This document shows, piece after piece, positions 10,001 through 17,951 of a stretch of 64,000 nucleotides of DNA. This DNA is from Rhizobium mesosinicum (lineage in GTDB: Bacteria > Pseudomonadota > Alphaproteobacteria > Rhizobiales > Rhizobiaceae). Every line of letters begins with the position of its first letter. Position 1 is the first letter of the stretch. The notes beneath the pieces are model-generated. The model had not been told where the DNA came from. It saw only the letters and a list, made by a program, of their open reading frames with translations, and did no database searches. The translations under genes and the position numbers were made by a program. The stretch is from positions 62,001 to 126,000 of the forward strand of contig NZ_JAEUAK010000013.1 in NCBI RefSeq assembly GCF_019511345.1. Reading direction: 5' to 3'.

Positions 10001-12584
10001 CCTGCAGGATGATGTCGCTGGTGCGTGGGATGATACCGTTGATCAGCGACAGGGTCGGTGCGACGAACAGGCTGAAGATCAAGAGGATCTGCCAGATGAG
10101 CGCGCCGAGCGGGTCCATCCAGTACCAGCCGAGAACGGATGCCAGGAACCAGGCGATCGGCGTCAGCGAGCGGCGCAGGTTGTCGAACATCTTCCAACAG
10201 CCGAGTGCAGTGACGCCGCGGCGATCGTCGAAGATATAAGGCAGAAGCTGCCAGTCTCCACGCGCCCAGCGATGCTGGCGCGAGACTTCCACTTCATAGC
10301 GGATCGGGAAGTCCTCGACCAACTCGCAATCTGTCACCAATGCGCAACGCGCCATCGAGCCTTCGAGCAAGTCGTGGCTGAGAACCGAGTTTTCCTTGAT
10401 GCGGCCCTTCAGCGAGGCCTCGAAGGCATCGACGTGATAGAGGCCCTTGCCGGTGAAGGTGCCTTCGCCGGTAATGTCCTGATAGACGTCGGAGACGGCA
10501 AAGACATAGGGGTCGAGGCCGCGGTTGACCGAGAAGACGCGCTGGAAGGTCGATGCGTCCTTGCCTGTCGTGAGCGACGGCGTCACACGGGGCTGGAGCA
10601 CGCCGTAGCCATCGACGACCCGTTGTTTCTTTTCGTCGAAGACCGGGCGATTGATCGGATGGTGCAGCTTGCCGACGAGCTTGATCACGGTGTCGCGGAC
10701 GACACGCGTGTCGCTGTCCAGGGTCATCACGTATTTCACGTCCTGCGGCACGACATCGGCGCCCGGCAGGAAACTCGTATTCGGCTCGCCGCGCAGAAGC
10801 ATGTTAAGCTCATGCAGCTTGCCGCGCTTGCGCTCCCACCCCATCCAGGCGCCTTCGGCGGGATTATATTGGCGGCGGCGATGCAGCAGATAGAAGCGCT
10901 GCTTGCCGTCCTCTCCGTAACGTGCGTCCAGATCGGCAATCTTGCTCATTGCATAGTCGAGCACTTCGAGATCGCGGGCGCTCTGTTCTTCCTGTGCGTC
11001 CGGCCAGTCACTCAAAAGCGCGAAATAGATTTCACCGCGCGCATTGGCGAGATAATGGACCTCGAGATTGCGGACGAGCTCATCGACATGCTCGCGCTTG
11101 CCGATCAGGCAAGGAATGGTGACGAGCGTGCGGGCGTCTGCCGGCAAGCCCTTCTTGAATTCGTAACCGACCAGACGATCGGGCGTGATGAAGAAGGTCG
11201 CAAAGAAGTTGAAGAGGCCGGTCGCTCCTTCGGAGGCCGGAAGCGCGAACATCAACAGCAGCACGATCGTCGCGAAAAGCGGCATGCCGGCATCGACGAA
11301 AACCGCTTCGGTGACGACCAGCGCCAGCAGCGTCAGGAGCAGCACCGGCACGGCGATTGCCAGCCAGTTCAGCTTGCGAATGACGCGCATGAACCGCAGG
11401 CCGAGCGGCCGCCGGAAGCCAATCTCTGCTTCGAGAGCGGGGCGTCCATTGCCGACGAAATAATAGCCGACATTGCCGGCTGATTCGGAAAGATCCTGGC
11501 TTCCCGCCTTCGCGCGGTCGGCCAAGCGGACGGCCGCCTCGGCGATATCCATCTCCGTCTTGTCGGAGCGCTTCGCAAGCTTTTCGATCTGGCGGCGATA
11601 GCTGTTGCGGGAGCCGGAATCGAGTTCGGCATAATCCGTCTGCTGCCAGAGCAGCTTATCGATGGTGCTGACCTCTTCGACCCATTCGGACCAGTCGGTA
11701 TCGTTGATATCCCGCAGGCTCTTGATGATGCTGCCCATCAGGGAGTTGGCCGCTCCAAGACGCAGTTGCTCTGCCGACATCACAGCTTCGGCGTCCGTCC
11801 CCCTCTCCACGAGCTTGGCCTCAAGCCAGTTGAGCGCGGCTTCGGTCGGCTCCAGCGCATTGCGCAGGCGATAATGCAGCTGGGTAACGAAGGTCGTATC
11901 GTCGAGATTGGCCGAAAGCGTCTCCAGGAAGCCCACGGCCCCGGAATCGCCGAGCGCAATCGCCTGGGTCGCCGCTGCGTTGGCGCTGCCGCGCATTTCG
12001 CTGCCCTTATGGACCCGTGCCGCAACATGGCGAAGATTGTCAATCAGAACGTAACGGACGAGCGAAGGCAGCGCCCAGAGTTCGCCGATACGCAGCGTCT
12101 CCCTGTCCTGGAAACCTTCCGTGACGGCGGTCATGCCTGCATTGCTGATATTGCTGTGGGCATGCGCCATATAGAGCCAGGCGAGTGCCAGCGTGCGCGG
12201 CACTTCCGTCCCATCGAGCGTGATCTTGCGCAGCTCCCGATAGAACTTCTTCGGAAAGTCGCGGCGGACTTCCTGGATCGCCTCTTCGACGATGTAGTGG
12301 TTGTCGAGCAGCCATTCGGTGGCCGGCGTAATGCTCTCGCCGGCATCGACGTCAGCGGCAGCGGCGCGATAGACCCTCAATATCTCTGCTTCGTTCTCCC
12401 GATGCCGCTGGAAGAAATCGAAATTCTTGAAACTCGCCACATCAAGGGCGCGGCTTTCTGCAAACTGCGCAGCCTTGATCCTCAGCTGCTCGTTCGACAG
12501 CAAGGGCGCGCGGATGCCGAAATCCGGATCGGCGGGAGCCTGAATATGCGGGCTGGTAGCGCCCACAACATTTTGAGAGGTCAT
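4092..12584 (-). CDS. ndvB: Cyclic beta-1,2-glucan synthase NdvB/ChvB
   Basis: 2830 residues, the usual size of rhizobial cyclic glucan synthases. This inner-membrane enzyme polymerises UDP-glucose into beta-1,2-glucan, controls its length and cyclises it; the product goes to the periplasm and matters for osmoadaptation and host infection. Visible layout: a cytoplasmic N-terminus; membrane pairs at about 406-452, 810-852 and 936-976; a GT84 transferase between the first two pairs (DSDTR at 623-627, RQHRWARGDW at 769-778); a glycoside hydrolase-like cyclisation region after about residue 1000; and a C-terminal GH94 phosphorylase-like region (RDQLQDSL near 2390) thought to set glucan size. No frameshift or truncation is seen. 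GAGAG lies upstream of the ATG. The exporter gene ndvA/chvA is not in the window. Confidence 0.97.
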   Translation of the reverse strand: MTSQNVVGATSPHIQAPADPDFGIRAPLLSNEQLRIKAAQFAESRALDVASFKNFDFFQRHRENEAEILRVYRAAAADVDAGESITPATEWLLDNHYIVEEAIQEVRRDFPKKFYRELRKITLDGTEVPRTLALAWLYMAHAHSNISNAGMTAVTEGFQDRETLRIGELWALPSLVRYVLIDNLRHVAARVHKGSEMRGSANAAATQAIALGDSGAVGFLETLSANLDDTTFVTQLHYRLRNALEPTEAALNWLEAKLVERGTDAEAVMSAEQLRLGAANSLMGSIIKSLRDINDTDWSEWVEEVSTIDKLLWQQTDYAELDSGSRNSYRRQIEKLAKRSDKTEMDIAEAAVRLADRAKAGSQDLSESAGNVGYYFVGNGRPALEAEIGFRRPLGLRFMRVIRKLNWLAIAVPVLLLTLLALVVTEAVFVDAGMPLFATIVLLLMFALPASEGATGLFNFFATFFITPDRLVGYEFKKGLPADARTLVTIPCLIGKREHVDELVRNLEVHYLANARGEIYFALLSDWPDAQEEQSARDLEVLDYAMSKIADLDARYGEDGKQRFYLLHRRRQYNPAEGAWMGWERKRGKLHELNMLLRGEPNTSFLPGADVVPQDVKYVMTLDSDTRVVRDTVIKLVGKLHHPINRPVFDEKKQRVVDGYGVLQPRVTPSLTTGKDASTFQRVFSVNRGLDPYVFAVSDVYQDITGEGTFTGKGLYHVDAFEASLKGRIKENSVLSHDLLEGSMARCALVTDCELVEDFPIRYEVEVSRQHRWARGDWQLLPYIFDDRRGVTALGCWKMFDNLRRSLTPIAWFLASVLGWYWMDPLGALIWQILLIFSLFVAPTLSLINGIIPRTSDIILQAHLHTVWKDIENANAQVAMRIVFIADTACVMADAIIRSLYRLFVSRKLMLQWRTAASAQAMAQTTILGHYKVMWRAPVLAILALLFVISSGDSAWMVGLPFVILWVLSPAIAWTVSQTAETEDRLDVPENVRNELRKIARRTWRYFDHFVVPGQHYLPPDNVQQTPHAVVAMRTSPTNIGVYLLSVISARRFGWISFEDAVKRIEQTIETVDRLEKYRGHLFNWYHTDTLKPLGRRYVSSVDSGNFAGHLIAASSACRIWAQSPLAHIHTDLDGIGDVAAILREVLNELREEDKSVRSLHDRLDGRIADLETAVATGRREKEFSSGLIERFAGQAREIRELAGSLDREVKTAQSDEVVHWAEKLVATCELHLTDKAFDPSQADAISERLIRVGNRAREIAFDMDFSFLYRPERRLLSIGFRVETEEVDAACYDLLASEARLTSLFSVAKGDLPTEHWYKLGRHVVPVGSRGALVSWSGSMFEYLMPPLVMQERSGGILNQTNNLIVLEQMNYARKLGTPWGISEAAFNARDHQMNYQYSNFGVPTLGLKRGLGQNAVIAPYASLLASQYHPVAALENLNRLRAVGALGMYGFHDAVDFTASRVPEGKQCAVVYNYYAHHHGMSIAAVANVVFDGMLRELFHADPVIEAAELLLQEKAPRDIPVMAAKHETDAPATIQGDLMRPEVRRLEDPASRERELLLLSNGRYSTMLTATGSGYSRWKNLSINRWRADPTEDRWGSFIFLRDTASNEWWSATAEPRSIANEHVRVSFSDDKAEFIKTVGELTSEMEVFVASDHDAEGRRLTITNTGAEDRVIEVTSYMEPVATLDIVDTGHPVFARMFLKTEIAAAGDAIFVERQKRGLTDPDVAIAQLIVDTSGENGATQYETDRMRFLGRGRTLTEAAAFDAGAELSGTDGFTMDACVSLRRTLRVPAGEKVSLIFWTVAAGERAELEAALDHYRQPESFAQGLVQAWTRTQSQLRQIGVNSKEAAAYQRFARYIIYPDMALRADSKAVREGLKSQSVLWGATLSGDAPLMTLRITDELGTDLVKELLRAQGLLQSRGVEVDLVIFNERAGEAAAEMQRTVDQLCDAARHASEIAGIQRNIYALRKDLTTPEAYDAIIAASRVVLRGRDGSLVDQLQKARSVAGSPALLGQWGDSTLVPRMVRGLASPEPVDGSDLAFWNGYGGFAADGSEYVVRLSGGEQTPHPWVNIMANDSFGFHVSAEGAAFTWSQNSRDHQLTPWTNDMVTNRPGEAFYLKDLDRGSVIVPYASLAQRSDTRFEARHGLGYSVFSTVQDEIALEVMQTLHMQKSVKLTQLRIRNDAGEARKLRLYGYAEWILGNNPTKSKPFIISSFDSASGAVFASNPFSVSFGTRVAAFAASEAPSSVSTSRREFIGRHGTIQQPRTVSAGSRLSNALDLDGDPAAAMAFDLTIGPGEVRDICFYMGDAASQEEAAALIAEIRSVSFEEVLGQTRDFWKNFTGKTRVSTPDQRLDFMVNNWLPYQTYSCRIMARTAFYQSSGAWNLRDQLQDSLAFLLHSPDIARKQILNTGRRQFPEGDFQHWWLADSGAGVRTNISDDPVWLAYAVDQYCTATGDSSIMDEMLPFVEGAQLSPGQYDAFLQPRVSEETASLYEHAALGLDLAIKRTGVNGLPLMMSGDWCDKMDRVGMAGRGESVWLGWFLAGTLRRFIAYAESRGDARRVSHWTAHLEKLKSAIETAGWDGEYYRRGYYDNGAPLGSSQSEEDKIDSIAQSWSVLSGEGNPERSEMAMKAVLDKLVDEDGKFIRLLTPPFVKPVNDPGVIRAYPPGVRENGGQYTHAAAWAVLALARMGHANDAWRAFEMLNPINHSLDKASAEVYRIEPYVIAGDIYGEGALKGRGGWSWYTGSAGWLYRVAIEGILGIHSENGRLHVKPVLPDGWNGFSAELDLPGGKYQVSVSRVDADRCSVTINGIALDDLNEGYMLAAK

Positions 12585-13047
12585 AGCGTTTACTCTCTTC
12601 TACTGGGTTCGTGTCCGTCGAATGCATATTTGCGGAACTGGATGCGAGCAGGGGCACGAGCGTTTCGAATTGGGCATCTTCATTGCTTTTAAGAGGAAGT
12701 TTACATTCAAACGTGAATTGTTCGAAATGGCGGATAATGGTCAATAGCGGCGGTAAAATGAACGGACGATTAATCAGACCGCTCACCAAATGAAATGGGC
12801 CAACAGGAATATGTCGCCGCTTGCGCAGCCACGTTCCAATACGCATTCAACCAGGCGGAGCCAGGGCGGCTTCGCACGGTTGGCTGCCTCTCAATGCCGT
12901 AGATTTTGACCGGTACGCCTGACGCTTTTCAGCCGCCTGCGTCCTTCGATGGCGGGCGCGGTTGCCGAGTTCTGCCGCTGCGAGCGTACCCGTGAACCAC
13001 TCAACTTTGTCGCATAATCTCGCGAAGTTCCAAAACCCGTCTACCCT
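12585..13047. other. Intergenic region upstream of ndvB
   Basis: 463 bp between the lacI-type regulator stop and the ndvB start, both on the minus strand. The part nearest ndvB is AT-richer and should hold its promoter. I could not identify a confident -35/-10 pair, operator or RNA gene, and no convincing small ORF. Confidence 0.4.
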
Positions 13048-14067
13048 TCAGGTGCTTCCGCGCATTTCGACATGCGGTTTGATCAGCAGATGCCTGGCTT
13101 CCTCACGGCCATCGATCCTGCCGAGCAGCGTCTCCGCTGCGGTTCTGCCGAGTGCAGCGGCGTTCTGGTCCACGCTGGTCAGACCGACGAGCGGAATGGC
13201 CGCCATCGGCGAATTGTCATAGCCGATGATGGCGAGATCTTCCGGAACTCGGATGCCGCACATACGCGCGGCATTGATCAGAGGCACGGCATCAAGATCC
13301 GACCAGACGAAGACGGCGCGGGGTCGGTCCCTCATCGCAAGGAAATCATTGATTGCCGCCCGACGGTCAGCTCCTACCGACGGCAGGCGGATGATGCGAC
13401 CCTCCAGGCCTTCCGCCTTCATGCCATCCAGATAACCCTTCTCGCGCAGCAGGGCGACGATGGTCGGCGGGGAGTCGCCGAGGTCATAGCTGAGCATTGC
13501 AATGTCCCGATAGCCGCGCTGCAAGGCGGCTTCGACCGCGAGATAAGCGCCTCCGTGATCATCGGAATTGACGGTGTCGTAAGTCTTGGCATGCGGCTCG
13601 TGATGGGCGATGACCACGATCGGAATTTGCCGTGCATAAAGCTCTAGGATCTTTCCCGATATGCGGGGCGCGATGATCAACACGCCGTCCATGCGGTTAT
13701 CGATCATCGATTCGATCATCGATGCCTCGATCGAACTTGCAGAGCGGCCGATTCCGATCAGCGCCTTGAAGTTGCTTTCCGCCAGTGTAGCGTTGGCCTC
13801 CTCGATGACCCCCGCCAGGAACGGATTGGACAGTTCGATCACCAAGACGCCGACCGTCTGCGTGCGGCCGCGCATGGCGCGCGCTGCGACTGAAGGTCGG
13901 TAATTCAGCTTTTCAATCGAAATCTCGACTTTCGCCCGTAAGACTTCGCTGACGCCGTAGGCATTGCGAAGGACCTTGGATACCGCGGCGACGGAGACGC
14001 CGGCATCTTGTGCCACATCGCGGATGGTCACCCTGTCCCTCGTCGCGTTAACGGCCTGATTTTTCAT
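13048..14067 (-). CDS. LacI-family transcriptional regulator
   Basis: 339 residues. The N-terminal helix-turn-helix (VTIRDVAQDAGVSVAAVSKVLRN, about residues 12-34) is followed by the hinge region with YRPSVAARAMRG and a periplasmic-binding-like effector domain (TVGVLVIELSNPFLAGVIEEAN onward, and the RPRAVFVWSDLDAVPLINAARMCGIRVPEDLAIIGYDN block). I start at the ATG at 14067 because GAGG lies 9-12 nt upstream; an ATG at 14082 has a poorer site. It is divergent from the GH78-ABC operon with only 141 bp between start codons, so it is probably the local repressor, responding to the imported sugar. ndvB lies downstream on the same strand but 463 bp away and is probably separate. Confidence 0.92.
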   Translation of the reverse strand: MKNQAVNATRDRVTIRDVAQDAGVSVAAVSKVLRNAYGVSEVLRAKVEISIEKLNYRPSVAARAMRGRTQTVGVLVIELSNPFLAGVIEEANATLAESNFKALIGIGRSASSIEASMIESMIDNRMDGVLIIAPRISGKILELYARQIPIVVIAHHEPHAKTYDTVNSDDHGGAYLAVEAALQRGYRDIAMLSYDLGDSPPTIVALLREKGYLDGMKAEGLEGRIIRLPSVGADRRAAINDFLAMRDRPRAVFVWSDLDAVPLINAARMCGIRVPEDLAIIGYDNSPMAAIPLVGLTSVDQNAAALGRTAAETLLGRIDGREEARHLLIKPHVEMRGST

Positions 14068-14139
14068 TCCAAATTGCCTCATTCTCAAGTGTCGGAAAAT
14101 TATAGGCACAAAACCTCTTGCGCGGCAATCGATAGTGTA

Positions 14140-14165
14140 GAATGATATACATAGAACGATACACA
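14140..14165. promoter_or_regulatory. Direct repeat in the lacI-GH78 divergent promoter region
   Basis: GAATGATATACA (14140-14151) and GAACGATACACA (14154-14165) are near-identical copies with a 14-bp period (two differences, both T/C). They sit 44-69 bp upstream of the GH78 start and 73-98 bp upstream of the regulator start, in the AT-rich part of the intergenic region. They could be an operator or overlap a promoter. The repeat is seen; the role is inferred. They do not look like the usual central-CG LacI palindrome. Confidence 0.35.
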
Positions 14166-14208
14166 CGAAGCAGCCGCCGGAGGAATTGGCGGTTGAGGGA
14201 GGTACTAA

Positions 14209-16542
14209 ATGAAGACTGCTTCGGCCGATAGCACCGTCGCGGAGGACGGCCTTGCCGGTTCCGTCTTCCAGTTTGCGGCGTCGATGATCGGCCCGTCCTG
14301 CGATGGCGGACAGGCGACATCCGGCACCTTCGTCTCTCGAGAATTCGCGCTCGACACCGTTCCGGCCGAAGCGACACTGCGCATCTCGGCCCTCGGCCTC
14401 TACCGTGCCTTCCTCAACGGAAAGCGTGTGGGCAGCGATCTTCTGACGCCCGGCTGGACCTGCTACGACGACCGGATCGCCTATCAGACCTATGATGTCA
14501 CCAAGCTCCTGCAACCCGGTGCCAATCGCATCGAGATCTGGCTCGGCGACGGCTGGTATCGCGGCCAACTGATGTGGGCCTCCAATCCGATCATCAATTG
14601 CTGGGGCGACCGGACGGCGGCGATCGCAGAATTGCGCGCCCGTGGCGAGCTACTCCTGAAGACGGATGACCGCTGGAAGAGCGGCTTCACCCCCGTTGTG
14701 CGCAACGGGATCTATTATGGCGAAGATTATGACGCCCGCATCCACCCGCAGGATAGCCACGGTGTCGATGTCCTCCCCTTCGATAAGGCGTTGCTGGTTC
14801 CGCATGAGACCGGCGCGGTCAGGGAGCTGGACGAACGCTCCCCCATCGATAGCTGGACAGAAGCCGATGGCAGAATTGTATATGATTTCGGGCAGAATGC
14901 AGGCGCCTATATCCGCTTGCGCCTCACGGGTGCTGCCGGTGCGCAAGTGCGCGTCGAACATTCCGAGGTGCTCGGCCCTGATCGCTTCTTCGACAACCGC
15001 AATTATCGCAGCGCGCGTGCCGAACTGACCTATACGCTCTCCGGACAAACCGAAGAGGACTATGCGCCGCTTTTCACCTTCATGGGCTTCCGCTATGCGC
15101 GCATCACCCTGACGGGCCAGGCTGAAGTGATCGCGATCACCATGGTGCCGGTTACCTCGGTGCCAACAAGCGCCGGCGGTTTCACCTCAGGCGTTGCCGC
15201 CGTCAACCGGCTCGTCGACAATACAATCTGGTCGCAGCGTTCCAATTTCATCGAAGTGCCGACGGATTGCCCGCAGCGCGATGAACGCCTCGGCTGGACC
15301 GGCGATGCCCAGGTCTTTGCCGGCACGGCCTGCTGGCTTGCCGACAGCCAATCCTTCCTCAGGAAGTATCTCCGCGATGTGATCCACGACCAGCGGGCCG
15401 ATGGCGCGGTCCCGCATTTTTCACCCGATCCGACGCGGCTTCACCCGATCGCCGGGCGCGGCGATTGGGCGGGATCGACCGGCTGGGGCGATGCGATCAC
15501 CATCATTCCCTGGCAGCTTTACCTCCATTACGGCGACAGCGCCGTCTTGGAAGAATGCTTCCCTGCAATGCTTCGCTGGCTCGATTACCTCTGGCGCATC
15601 TCGGATGGACCGATCATCCGTCCCCCGGCAGTCTGGGGCGCGCACGGCTTCACTTTCGGCGACTGGCTGCAGCCGGTCGGGGACAACCGGAAGCCGCGCC
15701 CGACCGTTGCAGACGATTGCGCAGCGACCCTTTATCATTTCATTTCCACGCAGCTGACGGCAAAGATCGCGCGCATTCTGGGTGAAACTGTCGAAGCAGC
15801 ACGGCTCGATAAGCGCGCTGACGAAATCAGGGCGGCCTTCAAGAACGAGTTCTTTTCGCCCTCCGGCCGCATTGCCCATAATGACCAGACGTCCTGGTCT
15901 CTGGCGTTCCTCTATGGTCTTGTCCCGCCCGAATATGAAGAAGCCGCTCGCGGCTACTTCCGCGGGGTAGCGGAAGAGACAGATGGCGTCATCGGTACGG
16001 GCTTCATCGGCACCCCTGCCCTGCTGCCGGCGCTGACCCGGCTCGGAATGCTGGACCTCGCCGAAAAGATGTTCCTGAACCGGAAGGTTCCGGGATGGCT
16101 GTATCAGGTCGAGCGCGGCGCGACGTCGATCTGGGAGCGATGGGATGCACTCGCCGAAGATGGGACGATCTACGATCCCGATATGAACAGCTACAACCAC
16201 TATGCCTATGGCGCCGTTTGCCAATGGCTCTTCGAAGATGTTGCCGGCATCAAGCCGCTGGAAGACAAGCCCGGCTTCGAAGAAGTCGTCTTCGATCCGG
16301 CGATCCTGCCTGCTCTCTCGCCGGTTTCAGCCTGGCATGACACGCGTTTTGGCCGTATCGAAGCTGGATGGACCCTGGAGGAGGGTTTCGTCACGTGCCG
16401 TCTGGTGCTGCCGCCGGGTGTTGCTGCACGCCTTCACGGCCGAAGCGACCGTAAGGCGCTGAAGGCGAATGGCGCCACAGTCGAGCAAGGTCAGGATCTT
16501 AGGCTCGCTGCGGGGGAGCATAAAATAACATTTTCCATCTGA
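14209..16542 (+). CDS. Alpha-L-rhamnosidase, GH78
   Basis: 777 residues. It hydrolyses terminal alpha-L-rhamnose from glycosides or polysaccharides. The N-terminal beta domain has the typical RISALGLYRAFLNGKRVGSD and YDVTKLLQPGANRIEIWLGDGWYRG blocks (about 60-125). The (alpha/alpha)6 catalytic domain carries EVPTDCPQRDERLGWTGDAQ (about 350-369), the acidic motif of GH78, and later GATSIWERWDA and SYNHYAYGAV. There is no signal peptide, so it is probably cytoplasmic and acts on what the adjacent ABC system imports. GGGAGG precedes the ATG. It is the first gene of a five-gene operon (GH78, binding protein, two permeases, ATPase). Confidence 0.94.
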   Translation: MKTASADSTVAEDGLAGSVFQFAASMIGPSCDGGQATSGTFVSREFALDTVPAEATLRISALGLYRAFLNGKRVGSDLLTPGWTCYDDRIAYQTYDVTKLLQPGANRIEIWLGDGWYRGQLMWASNPIINCWGDRTAAIAELRARGELLLKTDDRWKSGFTPVVRNGIYYGEDYDARIHPQDSHGVDVLPFDKALLVPHETGAVRELDERSPIDSWTEADGRIVYDFGQNAGAYIRLRLTGAAGAQVRVEHSEVLGPDRFFDNRNYRSARAELTYTLSGQTEEDYAPLFTFMGFRYARITLTGQAEVIAITMVPVTSVPTSAGGFTSGVAAVNRLVDNTIWSQRSNFIEVPTDCPQRDERLGWTGDAQVFAGTACWLADSQSFLRKYLRDVIHDQRADGAVPHFSPDPTRLHPIAGRGDWAGSTGWGDAITIIPWQLYLHYGDSAVLEECFPAMLRWLDYLWRISDGPIIRPPAVWGAHGFTFGDWLQPVGDNRKPRPTVADDCAATLYHFISTQLTAKIARILGETVEAARLDKRADEIRAAFKNEFFSPSGRIAHNDQTSWSLAFLYGLVPPEYEEAARGYFRGVAEETDGVIGTGFIGTPALLPALTRLGMLDLAEKMFLNRKVPGWLYQVERGATSIWERWDALAEDGTIYDPDMNSYNHYAYGAVCQWLFEDVAGIKPLEDKPGFEEVVFDPAILPALSPVSAWHDTRFGRIEAGWTLEEGFVTCRLVLPPGVAARLHGRSDRKALKANGATVEQGQDLRLAAGEHKITFSI

Positions 16543-16549
16543 TGTGGTC

Positions 16550-16572
16550 GCCCGCGGTGAAATCCCGCGGGC
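16550..16572 (+). other. Intra-operon hairpin between GH78 and binding-protein genes
   Basis: Perfect 8-bp inverted repeat GCCCGCGG / CCGCGGGC with a 7-nt loop, 8 bp after the GH78 stop and 43 bp before the next start. No T-tract follows. It probably acts in mRNA processing or stability, or as a partial terminator, rather than as a full stop. Confidence 0.5.
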
Positions 16573-16614
16573 AGGCAGCCAACGCATTCCGGTCTTCAAG
16601 AGGAGGAAATGACT

Positions 16615-17889
16615 ATGCGAATGACGAAGTGCAGCATCCTTGCAGCCAGCATCATGGCCCTTGCCGCTGGAGTGGCACAGGCGGATGTGACCCTCAGCGT
16701 GCTGATCGATACCAATCCGGAATCCATTGCCTCGTTCGATGCCGTTTCCAAGGCCTATATGGAAAAGTATCCCGACGTCACCTTCGACGTCGAACAGCGC
16801 GCCGGCGGCTCTGAGGGCGACAACATCGTCAAGACCCGACTCGCGACCGGCGAAATGGCCGATGTCTTCCAATATAACAGCGGCTCGCTCTTTCAGGCTT
16901 TGAAACCGCAGGAAACGATCGCGGATCTTTCCGATCTTCCCTCGGAAGCCGGCATTCTGGACAGCTTCAAGAAGGTCGTCACCAGCCCTGACGGGCATGT
17001 CCGTGGCATCCCCTTCGGCTCGGCGATGGGCGGTGGCATCTTCTACAACAGAAAGATCTACGCCGATCTGGGGCTGACTCCGCCGAAGACATGGGCGGAG
17101 TTCATGAGCAATAACGAGAAGATCAAGGCGGCAGGCAAGGTTGCTGTGGCGCAGACCTACGGCACGACCTGGACCTCACAGCTCTTTGTGCTGGCCGATT
17201 TCTACAACGTGCAGTCCGAGGTTCCGAACTTCGCCGACGACTACACGGCCAACAAGGTCAAATACGCCAATACGCCGGCAGCGCTGCGCGGCTTTGAGCA
17301 TCTCGAGGAGGTGGCCAAGGGAGGCTACCTCAATGCGGACTTCGGAGCGGCGACCTTTGATGACGGCATGCGCATGGTCGCTACCGGCGAAGCCGCCCAT
17401 TATCCAAACCTCACTTTCGGTATCGGCAACGTTCAACAGAATTTCCCTGACAACCTCAAGGACTTGGGCTTCTTCGCTCAACCCGGAACTGATGCTGCCA
17501 AGAACGGGCTGACCGTCTGGATGCCCTCGGCGCTCTATGTTTCCGCAAAGTCCGAGAACCTGGAGGAGGCAAAGAAATTCCTTGATTTCGTCGGCTCCAA
17601 GGAAGCCTGCGACCTGATGGCGAAGGCCGTTCCGTCCGGTCCCTATCTCGTCAAGGGATGCGAACTTCCAAAGGACATTCCGCCGGTTGTTTCCGATATG
17701 CTGCCCTATTTCGATACTGAGGGACGCAACAGTCCGGCACTTGAATTCCTCTCGCCCGTCAAGGGACCGGCGCTCGAGCAGATCACGGTCGAGGTCGGAA
17801 CCGGCATACGCTCCGCCAAGGATGCGGCCGCCCTCTACGACCAGGATGTCGAGAAGCAGGCCAAGCAACTCGGTCTGCCGAACTGGTAA
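16615..17889 (+). CDS. CUT1-type sugar ABC transporter substrate-binding protein
   Basis: About 424 residues of the MalE-like (family 1) extracellular binding proteins. A signal peptide covers about residues 1-24 (MRMTKCSILAASIMALAAGV, cleavage after AQA). Typical blocks follow: VDQRAGGSEG-like DNIVKTRLATGEMADVFQYNSGS, RGIPFGSAMGGGIFYNRKIY, and the C-terminal LDFVGSKEA. It should capture the sugar in the periplasm and deliver it to the two permeases downstream. I prefer the ATG at 16615: AGGAGG lies 8 nt upstream, whereas the earlier ATG at 16609 is only 2 nt from it. The substrate is probably a rhamnose-containing saccharide because of the upstream GH78; this is inference. Confidence 0.93.
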   Translation: MRMTKCSILAASIMALAAGVAQADVTLSVLIDTNPESIASFDAVSKAYMEKYPDVTFDVEQRAGGSEGDNIVKTRLATGEMADVFQYNSGSLFQALKPQETIADLSDLPSEAGILDSFKKVVTSPDGHVRGIPFGSAMGGGIFYNRKIYADLGLTPPKTWAEFMSNNEKIKAAGKVAVAQTYGTTWTSQLFVLADFYNVQSEVPNFADDYTANKVKYANTPAALRGFEHLEEVAKGGYLNADFGAATFDDGMRMVATGEAAHYPNLTFGIGNVQQNFPDNLKDLGFFAQPGTDAAKNGLTVWMPSALYVSAKSENLEEAKKFLDFVGSKEACDLMAKAVPSGPYLVKGCELPKDIPPVVSDMLPYFDTEGRNSPALEFLSPVKGPALEQITVEVGTGIRSAKDAAALYDQDVEKQAKQLGLPNW

Positions 17890-17903
17890 CCTTCCAGCCG
17901 ATC

Positions 17904-17933
17904 CCCCACTCCTCTCCTAGAGCCGGGGTGGGG
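17904..17933 (+). other. Hairpin after the binding-protein gene
   Basis: CCCCAC (17904-17909) and GTGGGG (17928-17933) form a 6-bp stem with an 18-nt loop, just downstream of the binding-protein stop. It is weak alone, but hairpins occupy the same position in the other two sugar operons of this window. Confidence 0.3.
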
Positions 17934-17951
17934 ACGCCTCACGGTGTCCGT

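Noticed and set aside
7998-11483. Plus-strand open frame of 1161 codons
   Set aside because: It is antisense to ndvB in the codon-complement frame; high GC at third positions removes stops. Its product is Arg/His/Asp-rich low-information sequence and no ribosome binding site or family is visible. Other long antisense frames in ndvB (for example 4869-6293) are the same artefact.
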